61,679 nucleotides of DNA from Solihabitans fulvus (GTDB taxonomy: Bacteria > Actinomycetota > Actinomycetes > Mycobacteriales > Pseudonocardiaceae), in assembly GCF_008386585.1 (NCBI RefSeq), contig NZ_VUOB01000035.1:1-61679 (forward strand). Direction: 5' to 3'. Shown here piece by piece: positions 43,209 through 51,838 of this stretch (position 1 is its first letter; each line of letters opens with the position of its first letter). A program made the position numbers and the translations under genes. The notes under the pieces were generated by a model. It was not told where the DNA came from. It was given only the letters and a program-made list of their open reading frames with translations, and ran no database searches.

Positions 43209-44095
43209 CGGGACGCTCCCCTCTTCGTCCTGGTGACCAGGACCTGAACCACCGACACGAGCATTGCCACGATGAGGACGAGCACGGAGGCAGCCGAGGC
43301 GTAACCGATCGTGGATCCGGCGGAGGTGACAAAGCGGTAGGTGTAGGTGCCGACGATCTCTGTGGTGTTGTCCGGGCCGCCGCCGGTGGACAGCAGCACC
43401 ACCTCGAAAGCCCGGAACGAGCCGAGCAGGAGGGCCAACGTCACAGTGATGTGGGTGCTGCGCATCATGGGGTGGATGACGTTGCGCATGATGAGCAGCG
43501 GGCCTGCCCCGTCCAGCACGGCCGCCTCCAGCACATCGGTGCGTAGTGCGGCGAGGTCGGCCGTGTAGTACATGATCGGCAGCCCGATCAGGTACGCGAG
43601 CAGGCCGATGACCGCGAGGAACGCCCAGCCCGAATCGGTCAGCCAGTGCTCGGTCAGCCCATCCAGCCCGATGGCGCGCAGTCCTTGGTTGAGCGCGCCG
43701 TCCTGGTATTGCAGCATCCGGCTGAACACGGTCGCGACGAGTGCGATCGGCGTGAGCGCCGGGACCAGGAAGATCGCGTAGTACAGCCGCCTCCCGCCAA
43801 TCCCGGACGCGAGCAGGACCGCGATGGCAAACGCCACGGTCAGCGAGACCGCGATGCTGGCTGCGGCGAACAGCAGGTTGTTGCGGATGGCGGTGAGGAA
43901 GGCCGGATCGGTCAGCAGCAACCGATAGTTCTTCCAGCCGACGGCGACGGCGTTGGAGAAACCGATCGACACCTTGGTGAAGCTGGTGCCGATCAGGAAC
44001 CAGAAACTGTAGGCGAAGTACAGCGCGTAGACCAGGAAGAGCGGGGCGAGGAACAGGACGGCGGTCCGCCCCTCGCCCGGCAGCTTTCGTCGCAT
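43205..44095 (-). CDS. Sugar ABC transporter permease, MalF type
   Basis: The 296-residue protein has six predicted helices and an EAA loop EAAVLDGAGPLLIMRNVIHP. It pairs with the downstream MalG-type permease (ATGA overlap). The start at 44095 is favoured because AAAGGCAG lies upstream and the protein then begins MRRKLPGEGRTAVLFLAP, a normal CUT1 N-terminus. It is 73 nt downstream of the solute-binding-protein gene, with a strong stem-loop between. The substrate is inferred to be a fucosylated oligosaccharide from the surrounding fucosidases. Confidence 0.93.
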   Translation of the reverse strand: MRRKLPGEGRTAVLFLAPLFLVYALYFAYSFWFLIGTSFTKVSIGFSNAVAVGWKNYRLLLTDPAFLTAIRNNLLFAAASIAVSLTVAFAIAVLLASGIGGRRLYYAIFLVPALTPIALVATVFSRMLQYQDGALNQGLRAIGLDGLTEHWLTDSGWAFLAVIGLLAYLIGLPIMYYTADLAALRTDVLEAAVLDGAGPLLIMRNVIHPMMRSTHITVTLALLLGSFRAFEVVLLSTGGGPDNTTEIVGTYTYRFVTSAGSTIGYASAASVLVLIVAMLVSVVQVLVTRTKRGASR

Positions 44096-44115
44096 CGACT
44101 GCCTTTCGGTGGATC

Positions 44116-44153
44116 CCGGCCGGGCGCGCACGGCAGCGGACGCGCCCGGCCGG
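44116..44153 (-). terminator. Intercistronic 13-bp stem-loop between binding-protein and permease genes
   Basis: Positions 44116-44128 and 44141-44153 are perfectly complementary (GC-only arms, 12-nt loop). Placed just after the binding-protein gene, it probably stabilises that message or partly terminates transcription so the binding protein exceeds the permeases. Confidence 0.65.
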
Positions 44154-44168
44154 AGGTCTGGCCGGCCC

Positions 44169-45491
44169 TCAGTTGAACTTGCCGCTGTCCAGGTCGTCCT
44201 GCATCTCCTTGGCGGCAGTCGCGGGATCGGAGCCGCCGATCACCTTCAGCACCTTCTTGCCGACCTCGGCGGAGAACGCGCTCATGTTGTTGCGGTCGCT
44301 GTGCGGGCTGGTCAGCAGCGCCTGGATCGTCTTGGCCCCGGCCTCCTCGTCCGCGAAACTCGGGTCGCCCGTCCGCGCGGTCCAACCCTGGACAGCCGGG
44401 AACAGACCGAGGTTCTTCGACCACAGATCGGCGCCCGCACCGGTGGTGACGTAAGCGATGAAGTCGGCGGCCTCCTTGGAGTACTTGGCCGTCTTCGGGA
44501 TACCCATGGTCACGTCCAGGAAGGACCGCAGCGAGCGGGCCGACGGGTCGGAGACCGCGGGAACCGGCATGGCGCCGACACTGGTCAGCGCGATCTTGTT
44601 GGCCTTGCGGAAATCCGGGGACAACAGCGTGGAGTCCCAGGTGCCGTTGAACAGGATCGCGGCCTTGCCGGTGGCGAACTTCTCCTCGGCCCCGGCGTAG
44701 TCGACATCGATGACGTTCTTGTCCAGCCCGCCGTCGGCATAGATCTTCCGCAGGCTGGTCAGCGCCTGCTCGTAGGCCGGGGTGTCCCATTTTCCGTTGT
44801 GGTAGCGGACGTTGTTGAAGAAGTCCTTGTCGTTCTGGCCGGCCAGGGTGAGCGCGAACTCGTCCTGGAACCAGGAGTCGGCGCCCGAGGGCATGACTGC
44901 CACCGCCACGCCCGGCTTCTTGTCCTTGAGGGTCTTGGCCAGGGCGGCCATGTCGGTGAAGGTCTGCGGGGGCTGCACGCCCAGCTCCTTGAGCAGCGCG
45001 GCGTTGTAGAAGCCGACCGCCGAGCCGCTCAGACCGAACGGGACCGAGTAGAGCTGGCCATCGCTGTAGAGCTTCTTGTTCTGCTCCAGCGCCAGCGGCT
45101 GGAACTTGTTCATGGTGCCGGAGGGCATGTCCTTCTCCCAGGCGCTCACCGGCAGCAGTTGGTCCTTGATCTGCTCGGCGAACAGGCTCGGCTGCACGGC
45201 CAGAACGTCGATCTGCTCGCCGCCCTTGAGCGCCAGGGGCACCTTGGCCTTGAAGTCGGCGGCCGCCACCTCGGTGTTGGTGATCGTGACGTTGGGGTGG
45301 TCCTTGGTGTAGGCGTCGATGGCGCGCTTCATGGCCTCGCCACCGGGCGCCCCGGTCCAGGTCCACAGCTTGAGCGTGATCGGGCCGGTCGTGGACGCAT
45401 CGGTGCCCGAGCCGGAGTTGGAGCAGGCGGCGGCCAGGGACATGACGACGCCGGCCGCGAGTACGGCGAACGTCATCCGGGAGATGGTCAT
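44169..45491 (-). CDS. Sugar ABC transporter solute-binding lipoprotein
   Basis: The 440-residue precursor carries a lipoprotein signal: hydrophobic run FAVLAAGVVMS and lipobox LAAAC with the acylated cysteine at residue 23. The mature part has the CUT1 binding-protein pattern (ITLKLWTWTGAPGGEAMKRA, AKDHPNVTITNTEV, GKAAILFNGTWDSTLL). It should sit on the outer face of the membrane and deliver sugars to the two permeases downstream. AAGGATCC precedes the ATG. An operator-like repeat (45527-45543) lies only 36 nt upstream, so the GntR-GH29 protein encoded divergently probably controls it. Confidence 0.93.
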   Translation of the reverse strand: MTISRMTFAVLAAGVVMSLAAACSNSGSGTDASTTGPITLKLWTWTGAPGGEAMKRAIDAYTKDHPNVTITNTEVAAADFKAKVPLALKGGEQIDVLAVQPSLFAEQIKDQLLPVSAWEKDMPSGTMNKFQPLALEQNKKLYSDGQLYSVPFGLSGSAVGFYNAALLKELGVQPPQTFTDMAALAKTLKDKKPGVAVAVMPSGADSWFQDEFALTLAGQNDKDFFNNVRYHNGKWDTPAYEQALTSLRKIYADGGLDKNVIDVDYAGAEEKFATGKAAILFNGTWDSTLLSPDFRKANKIALTSVGAMPVPAVSDPSARSLRSFLDVTMGIPKTAKYSKEAADFIAYVTTGAGADLWSKNLGLFPAVQGWTARTGDPSFADEEAGAKTIQALLTSPHSDRNNMSAFSAEVGKKVLKVIGGSDPATAAKEMQDDLDSGKFN

Positions 45492-45526
45492 GGCGGGATC
45501 CTTGAGGTGGACGATCGAGGGGGATC

Positions 45527-45543
45527 ATTCATCCGATGACTTG
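45527..45543. promoter_or_regulatory. GntR operator copy A (of three at 74-bp spacing)
   Basis: ATTCATCCGATGACTTG. It includes the palindromic core CATCCGATG and lies 36 nt upstream of the leftward binding-protein start. Confidence 0.65.
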
Positions 45544-45600
45544 TGACGTGAGTCGCATTTCTACCGCCACGTGGCTCCCCTGTAAAGACTCGGAGACAAG

Positions 45601-45617
45601 ATTGGCCCGATGACTTG
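45601..45617. promoter_or_regulatory. GntR operator copy B
   Basis: ATTGGCCCGATGACTTG, starting exactly 74 bp after copy A and sharing 14 of 17 positions with it. Confidence 0.65.
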
Positions 45618-45674
45618 ACACTGTCCCGAGGTGACCGCGTCAGCCGAGCTGGGCAAACGCGAGGTCTGGACGAG

Positions 45675-45691
45675 ATTGGTCCGATGACTTA
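45675..45691. promoter_or_regulatory. GntR operator copy C
   Basis: ATTGGTCCGATGACTTA, starting exactly 74 bp after copy B and sharing 15 of 17 positions with it. A further core ATCCGATGAC lies at 45720-45729 and overlaps the start codon of the regulator gene at 45725. Confidence 0.65.
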
Positions 45692-45724
45692 CTGTTCACG
45701 GAACCGTCACAGAGGAGAGATCCG

Positions 45725-47809
45725 ATGACTGCCCCTGGACAACCGTCGCCGACCACCAGGCCCGCCGTCTCGTGGGCGTTGGAACAGCTGCTTGGCCTGC
45801 TGGCCAGGGGCTCCTACGCCCCCGGCCAGCAGCTTCCGGTCGAACGGGACCTGGCCCTCCAGCTCGGCGTCTCCCGAGGCTCGATCCGGGAGGCGATGAG
45901 CGCACTGGCCGCCCTCGGGCTCGTCGATCCCCGGCAAGGCGCCGGCGTGTTCGTCACCGCTGTGGAGCCCGTGCAGTTGCTGTCGGGACTACGACTCGTG
46001 CTGCCCATCGCCGACGAAACCTGGCGGGCCGAGCTGCTCGACGTGCATGCCGTGCTGGAGGCGGCGGCCGCGGCCCGCTCGGCCGCGACCTCCGGGCCGG
46101 CGGAGGTCGCCCGGCTGACCAAACTCGCAGGCGAGGTAGCCGCCGCCGACACCCATGCCGATGCCGCCGAGGCCGATCGGGAGTTCCACCGAGAACTGAC
46201 CCGGCACAGCGGCAACGCCATGCTCGCCGCACTGGCCGACGCCCTGTTCAGCGCATCGGCGCGGGCGGATCTCTGGCGGGCGGCCTGGGAGAAGGGGCGT
46301 GAGCATCTGCTGCTCGACCACGACATGATGGTGTCGGCGGTCGAACGCCAGGATGCCGACGGTGCTCGCGCGTGGTCGCTCGCGCATGCCGCCAGGGCCA
46401 CCGCCGAGCGGCGCTCGCTCCAGCCCGTGCTCACGGCCCGCAAACAGCCACAGCGCGTCGGCGTCGAGCCCGAACCGGAGGCCCGCGAGACGCCGGCCTG
46501 GTTCCGCGATGCCAAGCTGGGCGTGATCGTCCACTGGGGACTGTATTCCGTCCCCGGCTGGGCGCCGCTGGACGAGTCGCTGGTCGACCTGCTCGTCGAC
46601 GACGAGAGCGTGCCGCGCAGTCGCGACGAACTCGACCCGCTGGTCACCCATTCCTTCTCCGAGTGGTACGAGAACGGAATCTCCATCGAGGACAGTCCCA
46701 CCTGGCACTACCACCGCGCCACCTACGGCGGCATGGCCTACCAGAACTTCCGCGGCCCCTTCGCGTCCGCGCTCGAAGACTGGGATCCGGCGGAATGGGC
46801 CGACCTGTTCGCCGCGGCAGGCGCCCGGTACGCCGTGCCGGTGGCCAAACACCACGACGGCTACCGCCTCTGGCCTTCCCAGGTGCCGCACCCGCACGAG
46901 TGGAACGCACCCCGGGATGTCATCGGCGAACTCGCCGACGCCGTCCGCCAACGGTCGATGCGCCTTGGCCTGTACTACTCATCGGGCATGGACTGGTCCT
47001 TCGCCAACCTCCCGGTCCGCCGGATGGCCGACACGCGCACAAGTTGCCCGCCCGGCCCCGCCTACGCCGCGTACGTCGACGCCCACTGGCGCGAGCTGAT
47101 CGAGAACTACCGCCCCGATTTCCTTTGGAACGACATGGGATATCCCGGCGATCCCAGCCAGCTCGTGCAGGACTACTACGCGGCCGTGCCCGAGGGGATC
47201 ATCAACGACCGGTTCTGGTCGGGTCCCTACGACGTAGCCACCCCCAACTTCGCCCGCCGCCACGAAGTCGATGCCAGGGCCTGGGAGGTCGCCCGCCCGA
47301 TCGGCCTCTCCTTCGGCTGGAACCGCCAGGAAGGTCCCGAACACGCCCTGTCCGGCACCGAACTCGTCCACCTCCTCCTCGATGTCGTCAGCAAGAACGG
47401 CAACCTCCTGCTCGGCGTCTCCCCAGACGACCGAGGCCGCATCCCGAAACTCCAGCAGCGGGCGCTTCTCGAACTCGGCCGCTGGCTGGAGGTCCACGGA
47501 CAGGCGGTCTACGGCACCCGTCCCTGGACCACCCCGGAATCCGCCACCCAGGACGGACTTCCAGTTCGCTTCACGACCACCACAGACGCCCTCTACGCCC
47601 ATTTCCTTGGTGCGGCCGCCGGAGAAACTGTGATCACCGGCCTCCACCTTCCCGACGGCACACGGGTCACCGACCTCGCCTCCGGGGCACCCATTCGCAG
47701 CGCGCCCGGGCGGAGGGGAACCGTGCTCACCCTCCCCGCGACCGCCGACCCGGTTGCTCGGGTCGTGCGGATCAGCCCAATCCCGAGTCATTCGATGCAT
47801 CAGGAATGA
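45725..47809 (+). CDS. FadR-type GntR regulator fused to a cytoplasmic GH29 alpha-L-fucosidase
   Basis: The 694-residue protein is one uninterrupted frame. Residues 14-82 are a GntR winged helix (YAPGQQLPVERDLALQLGVS, RGSIREAMSALAALGLVDPR). Residues 95-230 are an FCD ligand domain with metal-ligand pattern DREFH, LLDH and SLAHA. Residues 250-690 are a GH29 fucosidase: AWFRDAKLGVIVHWGLYSVP, VAKHHDGYRLWPS, LGLYYSSGMDWSF and DFLWNDMGYPG with the nucleophile Asp470, as in Thermotoga alpha-fucosidase. No signal peptide. It heads a rightward operon with an importer (gap 22 nt). I infer a self-contained sensor-enzyme: the fucosidase makes or consumes the effector read by its own FCD domain. Standard GntR regulators are about 240 residues, exactly the fused part. 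Confidence 0.92.
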   Translation: MTAPGQPSPTTRPAVSWALEQLLGLLARGSYAPGQQLPVERDLALQLGVSRGSIREAMSALAALGLVDPRQGAGVFVTAVEPVQLLSGLRLVLPIADETWRAELLDVHAVLEAAAAARSAATSGPAEVARLTKLAGEVAAADTHADAAEADREFHRELTRHSGNAMLAALADALFSASARADLWRAAWEKGREHLLLDHDMMVSAVERQDADGARAWSLAHAARATAERRSLQPVLTARKQPQRVGVEPEPEARETPAWFRDAKLGVIVHWGLYSVPGWAPLDESLVDLLVDDESVPRSRDELDPLVTHSFSEWYENGISIEDSPTWHYHRATYGGMAYQNFRGPFASALEDWDPAEWADLFAAAGARYAVPVAKHHDGYRLWPSQVPHPHEWNAPRDVIGELADAVRQRSMRLGLYYSSGMDWSFANLPVRRMADTRTSCPPGPAYAAYVDAHWRELIENYRPDFLWNDMGYPGDPSQLVQDYYAAVPEGIINDRFWSGPYDVATPNFARRHEVDARAWEVARPIGLSFGWNRQEGPEHALSGTELVHLLLDVVSKNGNLLLGVSPDDRGRIPKLQQRALLELGRWLEVHGQAVYGTRPWTTPESATQDGLPVRFTTTTDALYAHFLGAAAGETVITGLHLPDGTRVTDLASGAPIRSAPGRRGTVLTLPATADPVARVVRISPIPSHSMHQE

Positions 47810-47831
47810 CGATCGTGACAGAGGAATTCCC

Positions 47832-49097
47832 ATGCGCAGCAAGAACATCGTGGCGCTGGCCAGCGCGATCGTGGCGTCCTCCCTCGCCCTGGCGGCCTGT
47901 TCCGGCTCTACCGGCGACAATGCCGGCGGCGGCCCGGTCACACTCAAAGTGATCGGTTGGAAGGGCAGCCCGGCCGAATCGGCTTACCTGAAGGACATCA
48001 ACGCGGCGTTCGAAAAGTCCCACCCGAACGTCAAGATCGACTACACGTACGCGCAGGGCAACAGCTACGGCCAGAAACTCAACGCGGAGCTCCTCGGCGG
48101 GAACGCCGAGGACGTCTTCATGGCTCAGCCCTCCGATCTGCCGCGCTGGGCGAAGGCTGGATATCTGCTCAACCTGTCTGATCAGTCCTGGGCGACCGAC
48201 CTGGCGGCCCCGGTCAAGTCGCTGGTGAGCGCCGGCAAGAAGGTGGTCGCCTCGCCGAGCGAGCTGGCGGGCATCGGCTTGTACAGCAACATGAAGCTGC
48301 TGAAGGCCGCGGGAATCGACAAGGCGCCCACCACCTGGTCGGAGTTCGTGGCCGACCAGCAGGCGCTGAAGAAGGCCGGGCAACCAGGGCTCGCGCTCCC
48401 GGACAAGAGCGGCTGGACCATCTACCAGGCGATCAATGCCTCCGCCGCATCCCGTGTCTTCGCGGGCAAACCGAACTGGAACGACGACCAGGCCGCCGGC
48501 AAGGCCACCTTTGTCAGCGAGGACGGCTGGAAGAAGGCCATGCAGCAGTTCGTCGACCTCGGCGACAAGGGCTTCGTCGACTACAAGGCACAGCTGGGCA
48601 TCGACGAATGGTCCCAGGGCACCCAGGACTTCGCGGCCGGCAAGAGCGCGTTCCTGCTGCAAGGCTCCTGGGCCATGAGCGACCTGGCCAAGAACGGAAA
48701 CCAGGTTCAGTTCACGCCATGGCCGGGTGGCGACGACGGCGGACAGCAGGCGGCCCTCACTGCGGTCGGGACCACCTGGACGATCAACGCCAAGACCAGC
48801 CACAAGGCGGAAGCCCAGGAGTACCTGAAGTTCTGGTCGAGCGCCGACGCGCTGACCCCCTACCTGACCGCCGAATCCTCGCTCTCGCCCTTCACATCGG
48901 TCCCCACGCCGAAGATCTCGGGCACGGAGACCTTCAACTCCACGGTCACGGCCGGCCGGTTCTGGGTCCTGCCGGCGGGTGGCTGGGCCAACGAAAAGGG
49001 ACAGACCGCGATGGGACAAGCCGTGCAGGGGCTGTTGCTCGGGCAGTCCTCGATCGACAAAACCCTTGAGGCCTACGACACCGCGGCCAAGAGTTGA
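47832..49097 (+). CDS. Sugar ABC transporter solute-binding lipoprotein (second importer)
   Basis: The 421-residue precursor has the signal ALASAIVASSLA and lipobox LAAC with the lipidated cysteine at residue 23. The mature domain (VTLKVIGWKGSPAESAYLKD, FEKSHPNVKIDYTY, GKSAFLLQGSWAMSDLAKNG) is a CUT1 family-1 binding protein. It follows the GntR-GH29 gene by 22 nt and precedes two permease genes, so the regulator-enzyme and the importer form one operon. A GAGG site precedes the ATG at 47832. It shares only family-level similarity with the binding protein at 44169, suggesting different fucoside ligands. Confidence 0.93.
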   Translation: MRSKNIVALASAIVASSLALAACSGSTGDNAGGGPVTLKVIGWKGSPAESAYLKDINAAFEKSHPNVKIDYTYAQGNSYGQKLNAELLGGNAEDVFMAQPSDLPRWAKAGYLLNLSDQSWATDLAAPVKSLVSAGKKVVASPSELAGIGLYSNMKLLKAAGIDKAPTTWSEFVADQQALKKAGQPGLALPDKSGWTIYQAINASAASRVFAGKPNWNDDQAAGKATFVSEDGWKKAMQQFVDLGDKGFVDYKAQLGIDEWSQGTQDFAAGKSAFLLQGSWAMSDLAKNGNQVQFTPWPGGDDGGQQAALTAVGTTWTINAKTSHKAEAQEYLKFWSSADALTPYLTAESSLSPFTSVPTPKISGTETFNSTVTAGRFWVLPAGGWANEKGQTAMGQAVQGLLLGQSSIDKTLEAYDTAAKS

Positions 49098-49124
49098 CCG
49101 CCGCCGGACCGTGGCCCCGGATTA

Positions 49125-49164
49125 CCTGGTAGCCGCGCCCCGACCGTCCCCGACGGCTACCAGG
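49125..49164 (+). terminator. Intercistronic 11-bp stem-loop before the second importer permeases
   Basis: CCTGGTAGCCG (49125-49135) pairs perfectly with CGGCTACCAGG (49154-49164). The right arm abuts the AAGGAG site of the next gene, so it may limit permease expression relative to the binding protein. Confidence 0.6.
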
Positions 49165-49175
49165 AAGGAGTCTCC

Positions 49176-50063
49176 GTGACCGCACCGCGAACACAAACCC
49201 GTTCCCGGACCCTGCTGCCGTTCACCCTGCCCGCGGTTGGCCTGTACGCGCTCCTGATGGTGTACCCGCTGATCAAGACCATTCCGCTCAGCCTGACCGA
49301 TTCCGAGGGCGGACCGACCGCCGAGAACGTCGGACTGGCGAACTACCGCGCGATGTTGGATGACGCGACGCTGCTGTCGGCTCTGGGGAACACGCTGGTG
49401 TTCACCGTCGTCGTCGTGCTGGCACAGAGCGCGATCGGCCTCGCGCTCGCCGCGATGCTGCGTCGGTGGGGCGGCTACGGCAAGGCACTGGCCGTGGTCC
49501 TGCTTACCCCGGCCCTGCTGTCCAGCTTGATGGCCTCCTACATCTGGTCGTCGCTGTACCAGCAGGATGGCGCGATCAATTCGGTGCTGAACGCCATCGG
49601 ACTCGGCAGCCTGCGTCAGGTGTGGCTCGCCGAACCCTCGACGGCGTTGTACGCGATCGCCGTGGTCCATGTCTGGATGTCCGCCGGACTCGCCGCGTCG
49701 ATCTTCGCCGCCGGGTTCCGGACCATTCCCGAGGACATGCTTGAGGCCGCCAGGCTGGACGGAGCCAATCGGTGGCAGGTGTTCTGGAAGGTGGAGTGGC
49801 CGATGCTCGCCCCTTCACTGACGGTTGCCATCACCCTCAGCCTGCTCGGCTGTCTGCGCGTCCTGGAACTGCCGCTGGTCATGGCCAAGGGTGGTCCCGC
49901 GAACGCCACCAACACACTGGGATTGCAGATCTACCGGACAGTCTTCGCCAACGGCGAGGTCGGATACGGCACGGCGCTCTCGGTCCTCCTGCTGGCCGTC
50001 GTGACAATCCTGGTCACCGCGGCCAATGCCCTGCTGCGCCGCCGCGAAGGACGTCTGCTGTGA
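49176..50063 (+). CDS. Sugar ABC transporter permease, MalF type (second importer)
   Basis: The 295-residue protein starts with GTG behind AAGGAG. It has six membrane helices and the EAA loop EAARLDGANRWQVFWKVEWP. As a CUT1 MalF-type subunit it forms the channel with the next gene product, whose GTG start overlaps its stop (GTGA). Together with the binding protein at 47832 it makes a second importer that lacks its own ATPase; a shared MsiK-type ATPase encoded elsewhere is the usual actinomycete solution. Confidence 0.93.
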   Translation: MTAPRTQTRSRTLLPFTLPAVGLYALLMVYPLIKTIPLSLTDSEGGPTAENVGLANYRAMLDDATLLSALGNTLVFTVVVVLAQSAIGLALAAMLRRWGGYGKALAVVLLTPALLSSLMASYIWSSLYQQDGAINSVLNAIGLGSLRQVWLAEPSTALYAIAVVHVWMSAGLAASIFAAGFRTIPEDMLEAARLDGANRWQVFWKVEWPMLAPSLTVAITLSLLGCLRVLELPLVMAKGGPANATNTLGLQIYRTVFANGEVGYGTALSVLLLAVVTILVTAANALLRRREGRLL

Positions 50064-50962
50064 CCACCATCAGCAAGATCCCCGTTGGCGCGAGCGGCCG
50101 GACCGCGTCGCGCACCGCCCGGGGTGGCTCGGCCCGGCCGAGCCGCGGCACCGGGGGCCCGCTGGCCCGGCTCGCCGGCACCGTCCTCGTCATCGGATTC
50201 GTCGTACCGTTCCTGTTCGCCTTGAGCACGTCACTGCGTAGCCCCGAGGACGTGGCCGAGCATCCACTGGCCCTACCGTTCCATCCGACCCTGTCGAACT
50301 TCTCCCGCGCCATCTCCGCCATGCAGTACCCGCGCAGCGTGCTGAACACAGTCGTCGTCACCGGCGGCAGCTGTGTCCTGGTCGTGGTGCTCGGCGCCAT
50401 GGCCGGATACGCGCTCGGCCTGACGACGCTCGGCTGGTCGCGATGGGCCTACCGGGGCTTCATGCTCGGCATGGGCGTGCCGCTGTTCGTCTTCGTCGCT
50501 CCCCTGTACCTGTTGATGCGCGACCTGCACCTACTCGGCACCACCATCGGTGTCATCCTGATCTACGCCGCGATGAACCTGCCCGTCGCGGTGTTCTTCT
50601 ACACCAGCTTCGTCCGCACCATTCCCGGCGAACTCGGGGAAGCCGCACAACTCGACGGAGCGGGGCGACTACGCACGTTCTTCGCCATCTACCTTCCGCT
50701 GCTCGGCCCGGTCACCGCCACGCTGCTGGTGTTCGTCACCCTCATGGTGTGGAACGACCTGATGATCCCGCTGATCTTCTTGCAGGATCCGGATCAGCGC
50801 ACCCTGATGGTCAACGCCTACTCGCTGCTGGACGAACGGATCGTCCGTCCGACCGATCTCTTCCCGGCCGCGCTGCTTGGCATGGCGCCGCTGTTCGTGC
50901 TGTTCGTGTTGTTCCAGCGCCGCATGGTCGAGGGCATGAGCGGCGGAGGGGTCAAGGGATGA
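50060..50962 (+). CDS. Sugar ABC transporter permease, MalG type (second importer)
   Basis: The 300-residue protein begins with GTG at 50060, overlapping the previous stop by 4 nt. A basic, Arg/Gly/Ser-rich tail of 35 residues precedes helix 1 (LARLAGTVLVIGFVVPFLFA). The EAA loop is EAAQLDGAGRLRTFFAIYLP. It is the last gene of the rightward GntR-GH29 operon and converges with an AraC gene (69-nt gap). Longer readings beginning at 49772 are out-of-family and rejected. Confidence 0.92.
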   Translation: MTTISKIPVGASGRTASRTARGGSARPSRGTGGPLARLAGTVLVIGFVVPFLFALSTSLRSPEDVAEHPLALPFHPTLSNFSRAISAMQYPRSVLNTVVVTGGSCVLVVVLGAMAGYALGLTTLGWSRWAYRGFMLGMGVPLFVFVAPLYLLMRDLHLLGTTIGVILIYAAMNLPVAVFFYTSFVRTIPGELGEAAQLDGAGRLRTFFAIYLPLLGPVTATLLVFVTLMVWNDLMIPLIFLQDPDQRTLMVNAYSLLDERIVRPTDLFPAALLGMAPLFVLFVLFQRRMVEGMSGGGVKG

Positions 50963-51031
50963 CCCTCTGTCGTTGTCACCGACGACGATCTACCCTTCGC
51001 GGCGCGGCGAGCAGCTGAGTCGGCGAACTCA

Positions 51032-51766
51032 TCATCGCGTGGCGCCGCGTAGTGCCCGGGGCGAAGCCCCGAAAGTCTTCCGGCACGCCTTGTTGAACGC
51101 CTGCAAATCCGGGATCCCCACCGCAGCCGCGATCGCCGCCGCCGTCAACGTCGATGCTCGCAGCAAATGCAGCGCCCGTGCCATCCGCCGCGCCGCGATG
51201 TGTCCGACCACCGTGTCCCCCACCTGCTCGCGAAACAACCGGGTCAGATGGTTGTGCGAGACCCCCGCCTTACGCGCCAACTCCGCCACCACCAGCGGCT
51301 CGGCCAGATGCTCCTCGATATGGCGCACGACAACCTCCACCGCAGGATGGCGCCACACCGCCGAAGATTCGGCCAGGTCCGACACCCGCCACAACGCGGC
51401 CCACACCAGCGCCGCCGACCGCGTCGGTGACTGCGGAAGCGACGCCACCGCATCCCGCATCAGCTCGCGCAGCACCGGTAGCGCGTCGCCGGCGTCTCGC
51501 ACCAGAGGATCCCGCCGACCCGGCATCCGGAAATGCATGAACAGATGCTCCGATCGCCCCCGATAGCGGTACTCCACCGTCGTAGCGGGCGGCACCAGGC
51601 TCACCGTGCCTGGCCGGATCTGGTAGTCCACACCGTCCACCGCATATCCGGCGTGGTAGCCGTACAGATGTAGCTGCCACAGATCCGGCAGCAGGAACAC
51701 CTCCCGCGCCGTGTTGATCCCATGCACGCCGACACCGGCGTGCACGACTAGCGGCGGAGCCTCCAT
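51032..51766 (-). CDS. AraC-family transcriptional regulator
   Basis: The product (244 residues from the ATG at 51766) has an N-terminal cupin-like sugar-sensing domain (LWQLHLYGYHAGYAVDGVDY, GTVSLVPPATTVEYRYRG) and a C-terminal pair of HTH motifs (PLVVAELARKAGVSHNHLTR, LTAAAIAAAVGIPDLQAFNK), the AraC/XylS layout. An in-frame start at 51823 is possible but would leave only 15 bp to the divergent GH29 gene, so the internal start is preferred despite a weak ribosome site. It probably activates the divergent cytoplasmic GH29 gene at 51839 in response to fucose or a fucoside. Confidence 0.87.
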   Translation of the reverse strand: MEAPPLVVHAGVGVHGINTAREVFLLPDLWQLHLYGYHAGYAVDGVDYQIRPGTVSLVPPATTVEYRYRGRSEHLFMHFRMPGRRDPLVRDAGDALPVLRELMRDAVASLPQSPTRSAALVWAALWRVSDLAESSAVWRHPAVEVVVRHIEEHLAEPLVVAELARKAGVSHNHLTRLFREQVGDTVVGHIAARRMARALHLLRASTLTAAAIAAAVGIPDLQAFNKACRKTFGASPRALRGATR

Positions 51767-51838
51767 GGTGAAAACATACCAGTATTGGTGATCCAAGCCG
51801 ATCCGATATAAGGACTTACGCATCTAGCATCGTGAACC

